Of a stretch of DNA of 64,000 bases, positions 35,567 to 45,636 are shown piece after piece. The stretch is from JAJPJE01 sp963724985 (GTDB lineage: Bacteria; Acidobacteriota; Terriglobia; Terriglobales; Acidobacteriaceae): positions 62,001 through 126,000 of the forward strand of contig CAVRWV010000026.1 of NCBI GenBank assembly GCA_963724985.1. The letters run 5' to 3'. Each line of letters starts with the position of its first letter. Position 1 is the first letter of the stretch. The position numbers and the translations under genes are program-made. The notes under the pieces are model-generated. The model had not been told where the DNA came from. It saw nothing but the letters and a program-made list of their open reading frames with translations, and ran no database searches.

Positions 35567-35921
35567 GGGAGTCTGAACGGAGATCACCACCCCTATCCCA
35601 ACCTTCGTTTCGACATGTCAAGCCCTCACTTTTCCGCAAAACCCTGCAAACATCTCATTCCACGATAGAAATAAACTTGGCGAAAGTGTCTAGTAGGTAC
35701 CGTCCAATTTGTCACAATAGAAGTGGAGCTAAAAACTAAAGAGCCCAGAAACTAAATAACTGCCGTCCTTTCAATATTTTGACTGCTAAGCCTTTTGTTT
35801 TGCGGCAACTGGCAGAACCTTCGCACGATCACATTCATTACGCAAGACTTGCGAGCGAGGGGGGGAGGGGGTACCCCCGATTTTCTGCGAAGCAACGGTG
35901 GGAACTGGCAGCTCGGAAACT
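35567..35921. other. 355-bp intergenic region
   Basis: No gene is supported; longer open frames here are antisense to GH31 coding sequence. A G-rich tract (gagggggggaggggg) lies at about 35857-35871. Confidence 0.55.
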
Positions 35922-37970
35922 CTACCTCGGAATGCCCGCCACCTTCGAGCCTTCGCGGACGAATACCGGCAGCACACTGAGTGGCGCTGCGTAGCCGCGA
36001 TGCCAGCCGCCATGCAGACCGCCCGCGCCGTTGAGGTCGCGCCAGTCGCCATCGGGCAGATAGACGTCGCGCGAAACCGCGCCCTGCACCACCACCGGCG
36101 CAACCACCACGTCGTTGCCCAGCATGAATTCGTCGCTGAGCTGATACGCATTCGGGTCGGCCGGCGCTGCATACCACAGCGGCGCAATGATCGGCTCGCC
36201 AGTGGTCCGCGCGCGCTGCGCCAGTTCGTAAATATACGGCGTGAACTTCACATGCAGTTCCGCAGCTTCCCGACAGAGACGAACCGTCTCGTCGTCGAAG
36301 TGCCATGGCCCAACGGAGAACTGCAGCAGCGGCATCAGCGCCGAGGCCTGCGCCCAGCGGATCATCAGCTCTTTGTCGATTTTGTCGGTCCCATACTGAT
36401 TGCCGCCCACCATGTCCGGCATCACGTACGGATAGCCACGCATGGAAACGTTCAGCGCCTCGGGAATAATCGCCGCCAGTCCATTTTCGCGACCCCAGAT
36501 CGATTGCTTGTCGATCAACCGCTGCACGATTCCCAGCGGCTGCGAGTACACGCCGACGCGCGCCTCGTTGTACGGAAAGTGCGCTGCCGCCTCGCGGTTG
36601 TAAATGTCCGCGTATTGCGCAGCGGTAATGTCGCTGTGAGTTTTCAGATCACGCGGCACCAGGTTCACGTCGCCGCCGTCGAACTTGAATCCGTCGAAAC
36701 CGTATTTGCTTTGCAATTCAGCCAGCCGCACACGATACGCAGTTGCCGCCGCTGGATTGGTGAAGTCCCAGACTGCGCCAATTCCCTGCCACCACCGAAT
36801 CAGCCCCGCGTCGCCCGAACGATCGCTGGCGAGATCGCCCGAGTGCCGCAGCTGCGCATAGCTTTCAGAATCGACATTTACGAAAGGATGGACCCACAAC
36901 GTGACCTTGAATCCCATGCTATGCAGTTCATCCACCATCGCCTTGGGATCGGGAAACTTCCCGCCGTCGAACTGCATGTCGCCATACTGGCTCTCCCACT
37001 TGTCGTCGATCTCAATGAAGCCCGCTGGAATCTTCGCGTCGCGAATCGCGTGCGCGAACTCCAGTACCTTGAGTTGCGAAACTTCGGTCTTGTATTCGAC
37101 CCAAGTGGTGAAAATCGGCTGCCGGAAATAATCTTCCGGCGGCGTCGCTTGCGGATATCCGATCTCGCGCACGATTCGCTGCACTACATCCTTAATATCG
37201 TTTCCGATCAGGATGTCGTAGGCGAGTTCAGAAGCCTGCGGCATTTCGACAAACAACATGCCATCGGGCTTGTCGCCGGCCATGGCGTTAAAGCTGTAGC
37301 GGAAGTCCAGCGGCGTTCGCACCCAGATCGCTGTGCCCTTGGTGTTGTACCAGGCTGGCGTTCCCTGCGTGGATCCGTCCGCGAAGAATCCGTTCTTCAC
37401 GATGTGCGCATTGTTCAACGGAAATACTTGCGGATTGCTCCAGCCCTGGAAGCCGCCGCCGAACCATAATCCGGAGGGACCGATGCGATAACGCAGGCTT
37501 GGAATCAGCTGTCCACCAGAGTTCAACGCCCACGTCTTCACGTGAATTAGGTTCGCTTCCGGCGTTAGTTCCACGCGTACGAAAGCGTCGTCATTCAGAT
37601 CGGTACGATAGAGCAGCACCAGCGTGCCGCCGTCCATACGCTCCGATTTGACGCTGGTGGCGTTGTAGACCGCTCCGTTAGTCCGGAACGACAGGTTCGA
37701 CTGCGCATCGTGCGGCTGTGCGCTCTGCAGCACGATGTCGCCATTGCGCTGGATCGTCAACCCAAAACCGGTTTTTGTGATGTGTATCTGATATCCCTGG
37801 CCTTGGAGGACATACTCTTGATGAGTGTCCGTCAGTTCGAACGACGGTTCTTTTGGTTGCTCCGCGAAACCCGCGACCAAAGCCACCGACAGCAGGCACG
37901 CTATCACTGAGACACCTCGACCCACACTGCGCAGCATCGCAAGAATACGGCGAATCACCCGGGAACCCAT
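35922..37970 (-). CDS. secreted glycoside hydrolase family 31 (alpha-glycosidase)
   Basis: The protein of about 682 residues has a signal peptide (MLRSVGRGVSVIACLLSVAL), a beta-sandwich N-terminal domain and a (beta/alpha)8 barrel. Visible GH31 motifs are FTTWVEYKTEVSQLKVLEFA, then GFIEIDDKWESQYGDMQFDG, and KYGFDGFKFDGGDVNLVP, where the Asp of FKFDGGD is the expected nucleophile; a later Asp in MPDMVGGNQYG is a candidate acid/base. GH31 enzymes remove alpha-linked glucose, xylose or galactose; the MYORG-like subgroup fits the IDDKWE motif. AGGAG precedes the ATG at 37970, which is preferred to an upstream ATG at 38195. It is divergent from the GtrA gene. Confidence 0.88.
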   Translation of the reverse strand: MGSRVIRRILAMLRSVGRGVSVIACLLSVALVAGFAEQPKEPSFELTDTHQEYVLQGQGYQIHITKTGFGLTIQRNGDIVLQSAQPHDAQSNLSFRTNGAVYNATSVKSERMDGGTLVLLYRTDLNDDAFVRVELTPEANLIHVKTWALNSGGQLIPSLRYRIGPSGLWFGGGFQGWSNPQVFPLNNAHIVKNGFFADGSTQGTPAWYNTKGTAIWVRTPLDFRYSFNAMAGDKPDGMLFVEMPQASELAYDILIGNDIKDVVQRIVREIGYPQATPPEDYFRQPIFTTWVEYKTEVSQLKVLEFAHAIRDAKIPAGFIEIDDKWESQYGDMQFDGGKFPDPKAMVDELHSMGFKVTLWVHPFVNVDSESYAQLRHSGDLASDRSGDAGLIRWWQGIGAVWDFTNPAAATAYRVRLAELQSKYGFDGFKFDGGDVNLVPRDLKTHSDITAAQYADIYNREAAAHFPYNEARVGVYSQPLGIVQRLIDKQSIWGRENGLAAIIPEALNVSMRGYPYVMPDMVGGNQYGTDKIDKELMIRWAQASALMPLLQFSVGPWHFDDETVRLCREAAELHVKFTPYIYELAQRARTTGEPIIAPLWYAAPADPNAYQLSDEFMLGNDVVVAPVVVQGAVSRDVYLPDGDWRDLNGAGGLHGGWHRGYAAPLSVLPVFVREGSKVAGIPR

Positions 37971-38144
37971 AGCTTCTCCTTGCGCAACTTCGATTGCGCG
38001 GAGTATATGTGTTCCTCGGTCGCCCGATAAGTCGCAGAATAGGTGCCACTTACGGATCGGATTGCAATCATGGGCCATACGAAATCCAGAGTCTTTCAGG
38101 TACAATGAAAGCTCAGGGGCCCCAGCAAGCTCGTTTTGAGATCG

Positions 38145-38717
38145 ATGGGACAACCAATCCCAGGCCAAGGTCAAAAGCGAGGAAAGGCTCCGCACGCCTT
38201 AAACGACAGGAATTATTTGCGTCAACTTAAACGATTTGCGTTTGTCGGACTACTCAACACCGTAGTCGACCTTGCTGTGCTGAACATTTTGATCTACGCC
38301 ACCGGGCGGGGTCACAATGGCGGTTTCTATTTCACTGTTTTCAAGATGATTTCGTTCGTAGCCGCCGCTGCCAACAGCTACGTCCTGAACGCTCGCTGGA
38401 CCTTCGAACTCAAGCACGAACGCAACCCACTGGAAGTCATTCGCTTTATGGCGTCGAGCGGCGTTGGATTCATCATCAACGTCACCGTCGCGTCATACGT
38501 CGCGCTATATGGTGCGCCTACTGCGGAGCTACAGCACTTCTGGCCATCGATCGCCGCTATCACTGGAACCGGTGTGGGCCTGGCCTGGAACTTCGTCGCC
38601 TACAAATGGATCGTATTCATCCCTACCGGACAGAAGCCGCTCTCGCTCTTTCACGGACACGATGAGCTTGGCGATGATCAGCATAAAATTCCTGCACGCT
38701 ACGAAATCGGCCGCTAG
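38145..38717 (+). CDS. GtrA-family membrane protein
   Basis: The 190-residue protein has four membrane helices with the GtrA signature FAFVGLLNTVVDLAVLNILI near the start and MISFVAAAANSYVLNARWTF in the second half. GtrA proteins are thought to flip or present polyprenyl-linked sugars in cell-envelope glycosylation. The ATG at 38145 follows an in-frame TTG at 38136 and is the better start. It is next to the GH31 gene, suggesting a link to surface polysaccharides, but no glycosyltransferase is beside it. Confidence 0.85.
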   Translation: MGQPIPGQGQKRGKAPHALNDRNYLRQLKRFAFVGLLNTVVDLAVLNILIYATGRGHNGGFYFTVFKMISFVAAAANSYVLNARWTFELKHERNPLEVIRFMASSGVGFIINVTVASYVALYGAPTAELQHFWPSIAAITGTGVGLAWNFVAYKWIVFIPTGQKPLSLFHGHDELGDDQHKIPARYEIGR

Positions 38718-38723
38718 GCGAAC

Positions 38724-40343
38724 TCAGCCGTGATCAAGAAACCCGGCATTGCGAAGGATGCGCCGTACTTTCTTCGGTGAAACAGAAAGCCGCTCCGCGA
38801 CCCGCGAGATCTTTTTCCCCTCGCGTGCCCAGACTTTAGGAATCACGATCTCGGCGAATTCTTCCGAGACCTGCTGAAACGTCTTGTCGCCAACCATTCC
38901 TTCGGACCACGCTCGCAGTGTGTCGTCGATTCCCGAAGCACGCAGAACGCGCGACTTCAGCAGCAGCATCTCTTCCCACACGTGATCGCGATCTTCCGGG
39001 CTGAGCAGGTCGCTGGCAGCCGCCACGCAGTGCTTCGCCTCCTCCCAGTCCTGAAAGAAGTCATTCGCAGCAGTTGAGCCACGTGACAAATGCGCTTCCG
39101 CAATCAGCGATCGATTCTGCGTCTGCTGCGCCAGCCTGATCGCCTCATCCGAATATTGGCGAGCGGCGGTTGCATGGACCGCTGCATCGGCATCCTCGCC
39201 CAACTGTTCGTCGACATGCGCATTCTCAGTTGCCGCCTGCAGAATACGTGCACGCGCCATCAGGATGTGATCGTTCTTGTCGTGCGCGAGTTGATAGGCA
39301 CGAAATGCTTCGCCCGCCGCGACGTCGATCTCCCCGCCATCGAGATGCAGATAGCCAGTGTTTACCAGCACCGAACCTGTCCCGCCGTAGTGCTGATGCA
39401 ACGCGTAGATTTCCCCGGCGCGTTGCAGATCCTGCAGCGCCAGTTGGCAAAGTTCGTTGAAACGTTGCTGATATCCGTCGACGCGAACCGCAGCGGCTTT
39501 CCGGCCAGACTGACGCGCGCGCGCATCGATGCGCTTACGCAAATGCAAAGCGACCAGTCGCCGCACGTACGCAGCATTCACCAGCGCTCGCGCCAGATTA
39601 CGATGAATCGGATCGCGATGACCGTACGTTTTCACCGCGCGATCGAAATGCTCGAGCGCTTCGGCGAATTTGCCGACCTGCCGCACAATACGTCCGCGCG
39701 CGGACTCGATATTGCCGAGTGACAGCCAGTCGTCGGTCTTCGCCAGTTGCCGTTCAGCCTGGTCTAAAAGACGCAGCGCCTGCTCGGACTGCCCCTTCTG
39801 GAAAAGTAGCCAACTCTCTTGAATGCGAATCACGGCCGCCAGCTTTGGCGCGCCAATCTCTTCCATCAGTTCGCGACCAGCCACAATATCGGTCCGAGCT
39901 GCGTCGTACTCGCCCTTCTTGCGATGAGAGCGTCCCTTCCAGAAATGAGCGATTGCGATCAGGCGCTTGTCTCCCAATTCCTCTCTGGCGTTCAGTACGA
40001 AGTCGAGCAGGCGAATGGCAGAATCGGATTCTTCCAACACGATTGCGCAGAACGCTTCGGCCATACGTAAGAGCAGGAACTCAAGGAACGGCATCCGCCG
40101 CCGGATCGCGTGCGGGAATTTGGCAAGCGCCTCTTCCACCAGCTTTGCATCGCCGTAGCCCAAATCCACCCATTGTGCGATCGAGAGCATCAGGGCAGCA
40201 GCATTGGGTTGTTCAGGAGTGAACCCATGCAGCAGCGCCTTATGTTGATCGAGCAGCGAAAAACCGAGCGAAATTCGGCGCTCGATCAGCGCGTCAATCA
40301 ACGCCTGATTGAGCTGGTGAACCGACAGTAGCCGCCTGGGCAT
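38724..40343 (-). CDS. TPR regulator with C-terminal Fis-like HTH
   Basis: The 539-residue protein is a chain of TPR-type helices (for example AHFWKGRSHRKKGEYDAART, WLLFQKGQSEQALRLLDQAE, GRIVRQVGKFAEALEHFDRA) with a short C-terminal helix-turn-helix (ISRVAERLSVSPKKVRRILR). It is divergent from the aceA-aceB operon with about 240 bp between starts. This makes it a candidate regulator of the glyoxylate shunt. The N-terminal membrane segments of the CadC-like group are absent, so it should be soluble. Confidence 0.75.
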   Translation of the reverse strand: MPRRLLSVHQLNQALIDALIERRISLGFSLLDQHKALLHGFTPEQPNAAALMLSIAQWVDLGYGDAKLVEEALAKFPHAIRRRMPFLEFLLLRMAEAFCAIVLEESDSAIRLLDFVLNAREELGDKRLIAIAHFWKGRSHRKKGEYDAARTDIVAGRELMEEIGAPKLAAVIRIQESWLLFQKGQSEQALRLLDQAERQLAKTDDWLSLGNIESARGRIVRQVGKFAEALEHFDRAVKTYGHRDPIHRNLARALVNAAYVRRLVALHLRKRIDARARQSGRKAAAVRVDGYQQRFNELCQLALQDLQRAGEIYALHQHYGGTGSVLVNTGYLHLDGGEIDVAAGEAFRAYQLAHDKNDHILMARARILQAATENAHVDEQLGEDADAAVHATAARQYSDEAIRLAQQTQNRSLIAEAHLSRGSTAANDFFQDWEEAKHCVAAASDLLSPEDRDHVWEEMLLLKSRVLRASGIDDTLRAWSEGMVGDKTFQQVSEEFAEIVIPKVWAREGKKISRVAERLSVSPKKVRRILRNAGFLDHG

Positions 40344-40582
40344 GTGCTGATTCTAGGCCGCTGGTCCAAATTGGTCGAGTAGCGGCTATTTTCGTTGTCG
40401 AATAGATGCGCCCTTCTGGCCAAATCAAGCGTCCACGCCCGCTTTGTGGGGTTTCTCTAGATGCCATCACTCACCTTATCGGGCGATGGTCGAATCGCTC
40501 GCTCGTCCGATTCGGACTAGCACCGATTGCTCCACTTCCGAATCTGGCTTCTAATTTAGGTCAGTTCGAAGACGGAGAAACG

Positions 40583-41950
40583 ATGAATCAGCAACCAACC
40601 AACCACCACTGGAACACATCCCGCTGGGAAGGCATTACTCGCACTTATACGCCGGAAGATGTTGCCCGCCTCAGTGGGACCGTGCGCATCGAGTACACGC
40701 TGGCGCGCAATGGCGCCGAGAAGTTATGGCAGTTTCTGCAAAACGAGTCGCATGTTGCAGCGCTGGGCGCGCTCACCGGCAATCAAGCCGTGGAAATGGC
40801 GCAAGCTGGTTTGAAAGCGATTTACATGAGCGGATGGCAGGTAGCTGCAGACGCCAACCTCTCCGGACAGATGTATCCGGACCAGAGCTTATATCCCGTA
40901 AACAGCGTTCCAACGGTGGTTCGAAACCTTAACAATGCGCTGCTGCGCGCCGATCAGATTTCGCACAGCGAGGGTCGAGACGGAATCGACTGGATGCTGC
41001 CTATCGTTGCCGACGCCGAAGCTGGATTCGGCGGGACACTGAACGCGTTCGAACTGATGAAGAGTATGATCGAAGCCGGCGCCGCCGGTGTGCACTTCGA
41101 AGACCAGCTTTCTTCCGCGAAGAAGTGCGGCCACCTCGGCGGCAAAGTGCTGGTGCCAACCCAGGAAGCGATCCAGAAACTCGTCGCTGCGAGGCTGGCT
41201 GCGGACACACTCGGCGTCCCCACGATTCTCATCGCCCGTACCGACGCCAACTCTGCCGGACTCATGACCAGCGATTGCGATCCACGCGACCGGCAATTTC
41301 TCACCGGCGAACGTACGACCGAAGGCTTCTTCCGCATGACCGGAGGTCTCGACGCCGCCGTCGCTCGCGGCATCGCTTATGCGCCGTATGCCGATCTGCT
41401 CTGGTGGGAAACCTCCGAACCGAACATGGACGAAGCGCGCCGTTATGCCGGCGCAATCCATGAGTTCTTCCCGGACAAGATGCTTGCCTATAACTGCTCG
41501 CCATCTTTCCACTGGAAGGCGAAGCTTAATGAAAACGACATCGCTAACTTCCAGCGAGAACTCGCCACGATGGGATATAAATTTCAGTTCGTGACCCTGG
41601 CTGGCTTCCATGCGCTCAATCTCTCTATGTTTGAGCTGGCGCGTGACTATGCTCGCCGCGGGATGACAGCCTACTCCCAACTACAGCAGCGCGAATTCGA
41701 AATGACAAAAGAAGGATACGGCGGCGTGAAGCATCAGCGCTTCGTCGGCACCGGCTATTTCGATGCGGTGGCAACCACTATTGCGGCCGGCGAGACGTCC
41801 ATCGTTGCTCTTCCTGGCTCGACCGAAGCCGACCAGTTCGAGATCGGCATCGGCAAACACGAGGACAAAGACGAGTTTGCCGACATCGTTACGTCACTCA
41901 CGAAGACCGGAACTGGAGCATCATCGCCCGCCGGCCTAACCGATATCTAA
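40583..41950 (+). CDS. aceA: isocitrate lyase
   Basis: The 455-residue protein (from ATG 40583, with GGAG upstream) has the active-site segment KKCGHLGGKVLVPT with the catalytic Cys, plus the substrate and metal elements IVADAEAGFGG, EDQLSS, IARTDANSA and YNCSPSFHWKAKL. Isocitrate lyase cleaves isocitrate to glyoxylate and succinate, the first step of the glyoxylate shunt used for growth on acetate or fatty acids. An upstream in-frame extension to 40406 has no ribosome site and is rejected. The malate synthase gene follows 26 bp downstream, so they form one operon. Confidence 0.96.
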   Translation: MNQQPTNHHWNTSRWEGITRTYTPEDVARLSGTVRIEYTLARNGAEKLWQFLQNESHVAALGALTGNQAVEMAQAGLKAIYMSGWQVAADANLSGQMYPDQSLYPVNSVPTVVRNLNNALLRADQISHSEGRDGIDWMLPIVADAEAGFGGTLNAFELMKSMIEAGAAGVHFEDQLSSAKKCGHLGGKVLVPTQEAIQKLVAARLAADTLGVPTILIARTDANSAGLMTSDCDPRDRQFLTGERTTEGFFRMTGGLDAAVARGIAYAPYADLLWWETSEPNMDEARRYAGAIHEFFPDKMLAYNCSPSFHWKAKLNENDIANFQRELATMGYKFQFVTLAGFHALNLSMFELARDYARRGMTAYSQLQQREFEMTKEGYGGVKHQRFVGTGYFDAVATTIAAGETSIVALPGSTEADQFEIGIGKHEDKDEFADIVTSLTKTGTGASSPAGLTDI

Positions 41951-41976
41951 CCAGTCGTACGCGGTGAGGATGGCAT

Positions 41977-43560
41977 ATGAGTTCAACGATACAAGTTCCA
42001 ACTGGCGAGCGCACTAGTTTCGAGCAGCAAGTGCTGACCCCTGGTGCTATCGAGTTTCTCCAACAGCTTCATCGGCGCTTTGAACCCACGCGGCAAGGGT
42101 TGCTGCAGGCGCGACGCAAGCGTCAGGAGCAACTCGATCGCGGCGAGCAACCCGATTTTCTCGAAAGCACACGCGAGATCCGCGAGCGTGAATGGCGCGT
42201 CGCTCCCATTCCCGCCGACCTGCTAGACCGGCGTGTGGAGATCACCGGGCCGACCGATCGCAAGATGCTGATCAACGCGCTGAATTCCGGCGCGAATGTC
42301 TACATGGCCGATTTCGAGGATTCGAATGCGCCAACGTGGAGCAACTGCCTGGAAGGTCAGCAAAACCTGCGTGACGCAGTCGCGGGGACAATTGAGTTCG
42401 TCTCCCCTGAAGGGAAGGAATACCGGATCAAGCCGAATCCCGCGGTGTTGTTCGTTCGCCCTCGCGGGTGGCACTTAAACGAAAAACATTTCAAGGTCGA
42501 CGGGACCGCAATCTCGGCATCGCTGTTCGACTTCGGATTGTTCTTCTTCCACAACGCGACCGCGCTGGTGAAGAAAGGCACCGCACCTTACTTCTATCTG
42601 CCGAAGATGGAAGCTCATCCGGAAGCGCGGCTGTGGAACGACGTTTTCCTCTTTGCTCAGGAATATGTCGGTATTCCCAGGGGAACCATTCGCGCGACCG
42701 TGCTGATCGAAACCATTACGGCGGCGTTCGAGATGGACGAGATTCTCTATGAGTTGCGTGATCATTCTGCCGGGCTGAATTGTGGACGCTGGGATTACAT
42801 CTTCAGCTTCATCAAGAAATTCCGTAATCATGCGGATCACGTTTTGCCCGATCGCAGCGTGGTGACCATGGAACAGCCGTTCCTGCGATCGTATGTCGAA
42901 CTCCTGATTCACACCTGTCACCGACGTGGCATTCACGCGATGGGCGGAATGGCCGCACAGATTCCGATCCGCAACAATCCCGAGGCGAATGACGCGGCGA
43001 TGGAACGCGTTCGCCAGGACAAGCTTCGCGAAGTTCGCGCCGGGCACGATGGCACGTGGGTCGCGCATCCGGGATTGGTGCCGATAGCACGCGAAATCTT
43101 CGACGAGTACATGAAGACGCCGAACCAGATTCACGCTCCGAAGGAAGCGCGGTCGCGAATCACCGCCGCCAATCTGCTCGAAATCCCGCATGGCGCCATC
43201 ACCGAGAAAGGACTGCGCCGGAACATCGACGTTGCCCTCCAATATCTGCAGGCGTGGTTGGGCGGATTGGGGTGCGTCCCGATTTACGATTTGATGGAAG
43301 ATGCCGCCACGGCGGAAATCTGTCGCGCGCAAACCTGGCAGTGGCTTCGCTATGGCGCGCATTTCGACGACGGACGACCGATCACCACCGATCTCTTCGA
43401 GCGAATGCTGAATGAAGTAGTCGCGGACGTCAGTAAGCGTGCGACTGGAAATGGTGGAACGCCGGCCAATCTGCAAAAAGCCGCCGACTTGTTGCGGCAA
43501 ATGTCGGAAGGCGAGTTCGAAGAGTTCCTCACTTCCGTCGCGTATCAATACCTCCCCTGA
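41977..43560 (+). CDS. aceB: malate synthase A
   Basis: The 527-residue protein has the family hallmark ELRDHSAGLNCGRWDYIFSF followed by IKKF, and later IHAMGGMAAQIPIRN and EDAATAEICRAQTWQW, which contains the catalytic acidic residue region of malate synthase A. It condenses glyoxylate with acetyl-CoA to malate, completing the shunt begun by the preceding isocitrate lyase. Length and position match the A-type enzyme. An intact GTG or ATG context (gaggatggcat ATG) supports the start. Confidence 0.96.
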   Translation: MSSTIQVPTGERTSFEQQVLTPGAIEFLQQLHRRFEPTRQGLLQARRKRQEQLDRGEQPDFLESTREIREREWRVAPIPADLLDRRVEITGPTDRKMLINALNSGANVYMADFEDSNAPTWSNCLEGQQNLRDAVAGTIEFVSPEGKEYRIKPNPAVLFVRPRGWHLNEKHFKVDGTAISASLFDFGLFFFHNATALVKKGTAPYFYLPKMEAHPEARLWNDVFLFAQEYVGIPRGTIRATVLIETITAAFEMDEILYELRDHSAGLNCGRWDYIFSFIKKFRNHADHVLPDRSVVTMEQPFLRSYVELLIHTCHRRGIHAMGGMAAQIPIRNNPEANDAAMERVRQDKLREVRAGHDGTWVAHPGLVPIAREIFDEYMKTPNQIHAPKEARSRITAANLLEIPHGAITEKGLRRNIDVALQYLQAWLGGLGCVPIYDLMEDAATAEICRAQTWQWLRYGAHFDDGRPITTDLFERMLNEVVADVSKRATGNGGTPANLQKAADLLRQMSEGEFEEFLTSVAYQYLP

Positions 43561-43699
43561 GTTGTTCCCGGACAGCTCGTCAGCTCGGTAATCCGCGTCG
43601 TTTGCGGAGCCGAGTTGGCGAACTGGTAGCTACCGTCTCATAAATATTGAGCACCATACCTTGCGCTCGCTTCATCCGTTATAGGGAAAGCGAGATTCG

Positions 43700-44656
43700 A
43701 TGAACGCAAGACTGAACGCTCCACGCCTGTCAGGCTTCCTATTCCTACTGTCGCTCGCAGCGATTGGCACAGCCGCTGCGCAACTATCTCCGTCCACGCA
43801 AGTGGCGGCGCGCATGGTAGTCACGGCGGTGGCTTCCAAGGGATCAGACGTGCCTGCCATCTCCCGCGAAGACGTCATGGTCCGCGAAGGTAAAGATCGC
43901 GATAAAGTTCTGGATTGGGTCGCAGCAACTGGCGATCATGCCGGGCTCGAACTTTTTCTGATGATCGATGATTCGGCGGGCGACAACGTCGGCTCGCAGT
44001 TAGAAGATATGCGGAAATTCATCCTGGCGCAGCCTGCTACGACCGCGGTCGGCGTCGCATACATGCGGAATGGAACGGCGCAAGTACTGCAAGACCCGAC
44101 TGCCGATCACCAGCAAGCAGCGAAGACTCTGCGACTCCCCACCGGAGTTCCCGGCGTAAACGCCAGTCCCTATTTCTCGCTTTCCGATCTAATCAAGAGG
44201 TGGCCGTCATCGCCTAATCGCCACGAAGTGCTGATGATTACCAGCGGCGCGGATGGCTACTGGAGCAACGGGCCGGATGATCCTTACGTCGACAGCGCCA
44301 TTGGCGACGCACAGCGCGCCGGCGTCATCGTCTTCTCGATCTACAATCCCGGCGCCGGGCACTTTGGTCAAAGCTTCTATCGAGGTTGGTATGGCCAGAT
44401 GTTTCTCTCCCAAGTTTCAGAGAGAACCGGTGGCGAATCCTACTACAACAATTTCTCCGGACCTGCAGTTTCGTTCTCGCCTTATCTGAACCAGCTGTCC
44501 GAGAGGTTACTCCATCAGTACTGGCTGGCGTTTGCACCGAAGCCGCGAAAGAAAGCCGGCCTGCAACCGGTTAAGGTGATGACCGAAGTTCCAAACGCAG
44601 AGCTGGTCGCCGCCGATAGAGCATGGGTGCCAGCGACGCCTGGAGCCGCCGAATAA
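43700..44656 (+). CDS. secreted VWFA-domain protein, second copy
   Basis: The 318-residue product has a signal peptide (FLFLLSLAAIGTAAAQLSPS) and a VWA-like domain. The MIDAS position reads LFLMIDDSAGDNVG, a DDSAG variant of DxSxS, so metal binding may be weaker than in the 17230-18213 protein. The later strand VLMITSGADGYWSNG corresponds to the second motif. Its role is unknown; it follows the glyoxylate operon by 140 bp. Confidence 0.8.
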   Translation: MNARLNAPRLSGFLFLLSLAAIGTAAAQLSPSTQVAARMVVTAVASKGSDVPAISREDVMVREGKDRDKVLDWVAATGDHAGLELFLMIDDSAGDNVGSQLEDMRKFILAQPATTAVGVAYMRNGTAQVLQDPTADHQQAAKTLRLPTGVPGVNASPYFSLSDLIKRWPSSPNRHEVLMITSGADGYWSNGPDDPYVDSAIGDAQRAGVIVFSIYNPGAGHFGQSFYRGWYGQMFLSQVSERTGGESYYNNFSGPAVSFSPYLNQLSERLLHQYWLAFAPKPRKKAGLQPVKVMTEVPNAELVAADRAWVPATPGAAE

Positions 44657-44689
44657 AGGTCGCGAGGCGCCCAGTCGCGGACTTCGCCG

Positions 44690-45412
44690 CTACATCTTCT
44701 TCCAGATCATGTCCTCGTTGTTGCGGCGGTCGATGAGTGCATCGACTTTCCCGTTCTCATCGCGGCGGAAGACGAAACGGCCCTCCACTCCGGCGCGGAA
44801 GAAGATGTCCGCAGCTTCCACGGTCAACAACTCGCGCTTACGCCCGGTTCTCTGCGAATAAAGTTCATTCGCCTCGAGGGAGACGGTTCTCGTGATCCCG
44901 GGCGCGAGTTGATAAGTTCCTACGTAGTCGCTGAGTTTGTTGACGTCTGCTTTGCCGGGCGCGGGATCTTCGTAGTAACGAAGCGCCTGGCCCGCCACGA
45001 TTTGCCACTGACCGTTGCGCAGCATCCACGTATCGGTTCCGTGATAACGCGCTGTCATATTCTGACCGTACACAGTTTCCGTTTCGTCGAGATCGTAGCT
45101 CAGGATCGCGGTCTGGCCGAGGATGCGGCTCTTCGGTCTGACGAGCTTGATCGTTCCCGAATACCCGGTCGGAAGAGGTGTGACATCGGCGACAAGCGCA
45201 GCCTTGTCCATGGCGCGGCCTTTCTCATCGAAGTACATCGCGTCGTCCGCGAAATACTGCTTCCACGGTTTCTGATCTCCAATCGCGACCGCGTCGAACA
45301 GCTCCTGCGTTCTGCGCACGAGTTCTTCTTGCGTGATCACAGTGCTAGCAGAGGAGGACGGTACCGCGGTCTGCGGCGCGAGCAAGAGGGCGGCGAAAAG
45401 AATGGACCACAT
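44690..45412 (-). CDS. secreted NTF2-like (DUF4440-type) protein
   Basis: The 240-residue product has a signal peptide (MWSILFAALLLAPQTAVPSS) and an NTF2-like cone fold, recognised by VRRTQELFDAVAIGDQKPWK, FADDAMYFDEKGRAMDKAAL, and the paired strands YSGTIKLVRPKSRIL...AILSYDLDETETVYG and WMLRNGQWQIVAGQAL. Such domains are common, with unknown substrates; some are small esterases or decoys. It is convergent with the preceding VWFA gene. Confidence 0.8.
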   Translation of the reverse strand: MWSILFAALLLAPQTAVPSSSASTVITQEELVRRTQELFDAVAIGDQKPWKQYFADDAMYFDEKGRAMDKAALVADVTPLPTGYSGTIKLVRPKSRILGQTAILSYDLDETETVYGQNMTARYHGTDTWMLRNGQWQIVAGQALRYYEDPAPGKADVNKLSDYVGTYQLAPGITRTVSLEANELYSQRTGRKRELLTVEAADIFFRAGVEGRFVFRRDENGKVDALIDRRNNEDMIWKKM

Positions 45413-45636
45413 GGGATCGGGGACCTCGGGTCGATTCTATCGCTCCAGCACGACATGACCGTACTTGATGATCACCAGATTTGCGGCAGTCGTCCCTGTG
45501 GCCCGTCTATCTGCTCCCACGGCGTGTCAGCCGTGCCACAGACATGCTTCGTGACATTTTGCGCAAGTGCTTGCGAATCAATTGCTGGATATATGGCGCG
45601 AACCGTGCACTTCGACAGGCGCCCAAGGAGGCGCAT

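Noticed and set aside
31888..35600. Possible integron cassette array with attC sites
   Set aside because: The repeats lack the GTTRRRY and RYYYAAC core boxes, and no integron integrase is visible in the window.
35898..37469. 523-residue plus-strand open frame opposite the GH31 gene
   Set aside because: It is antisense to a well-supported glycosidase, is rich in Arg/His and shows no motif.
42475..43548. 357-residue minus-strand frame opposite malate synthase
   Set aside because: It is antisense to conserved malate synthase segments.
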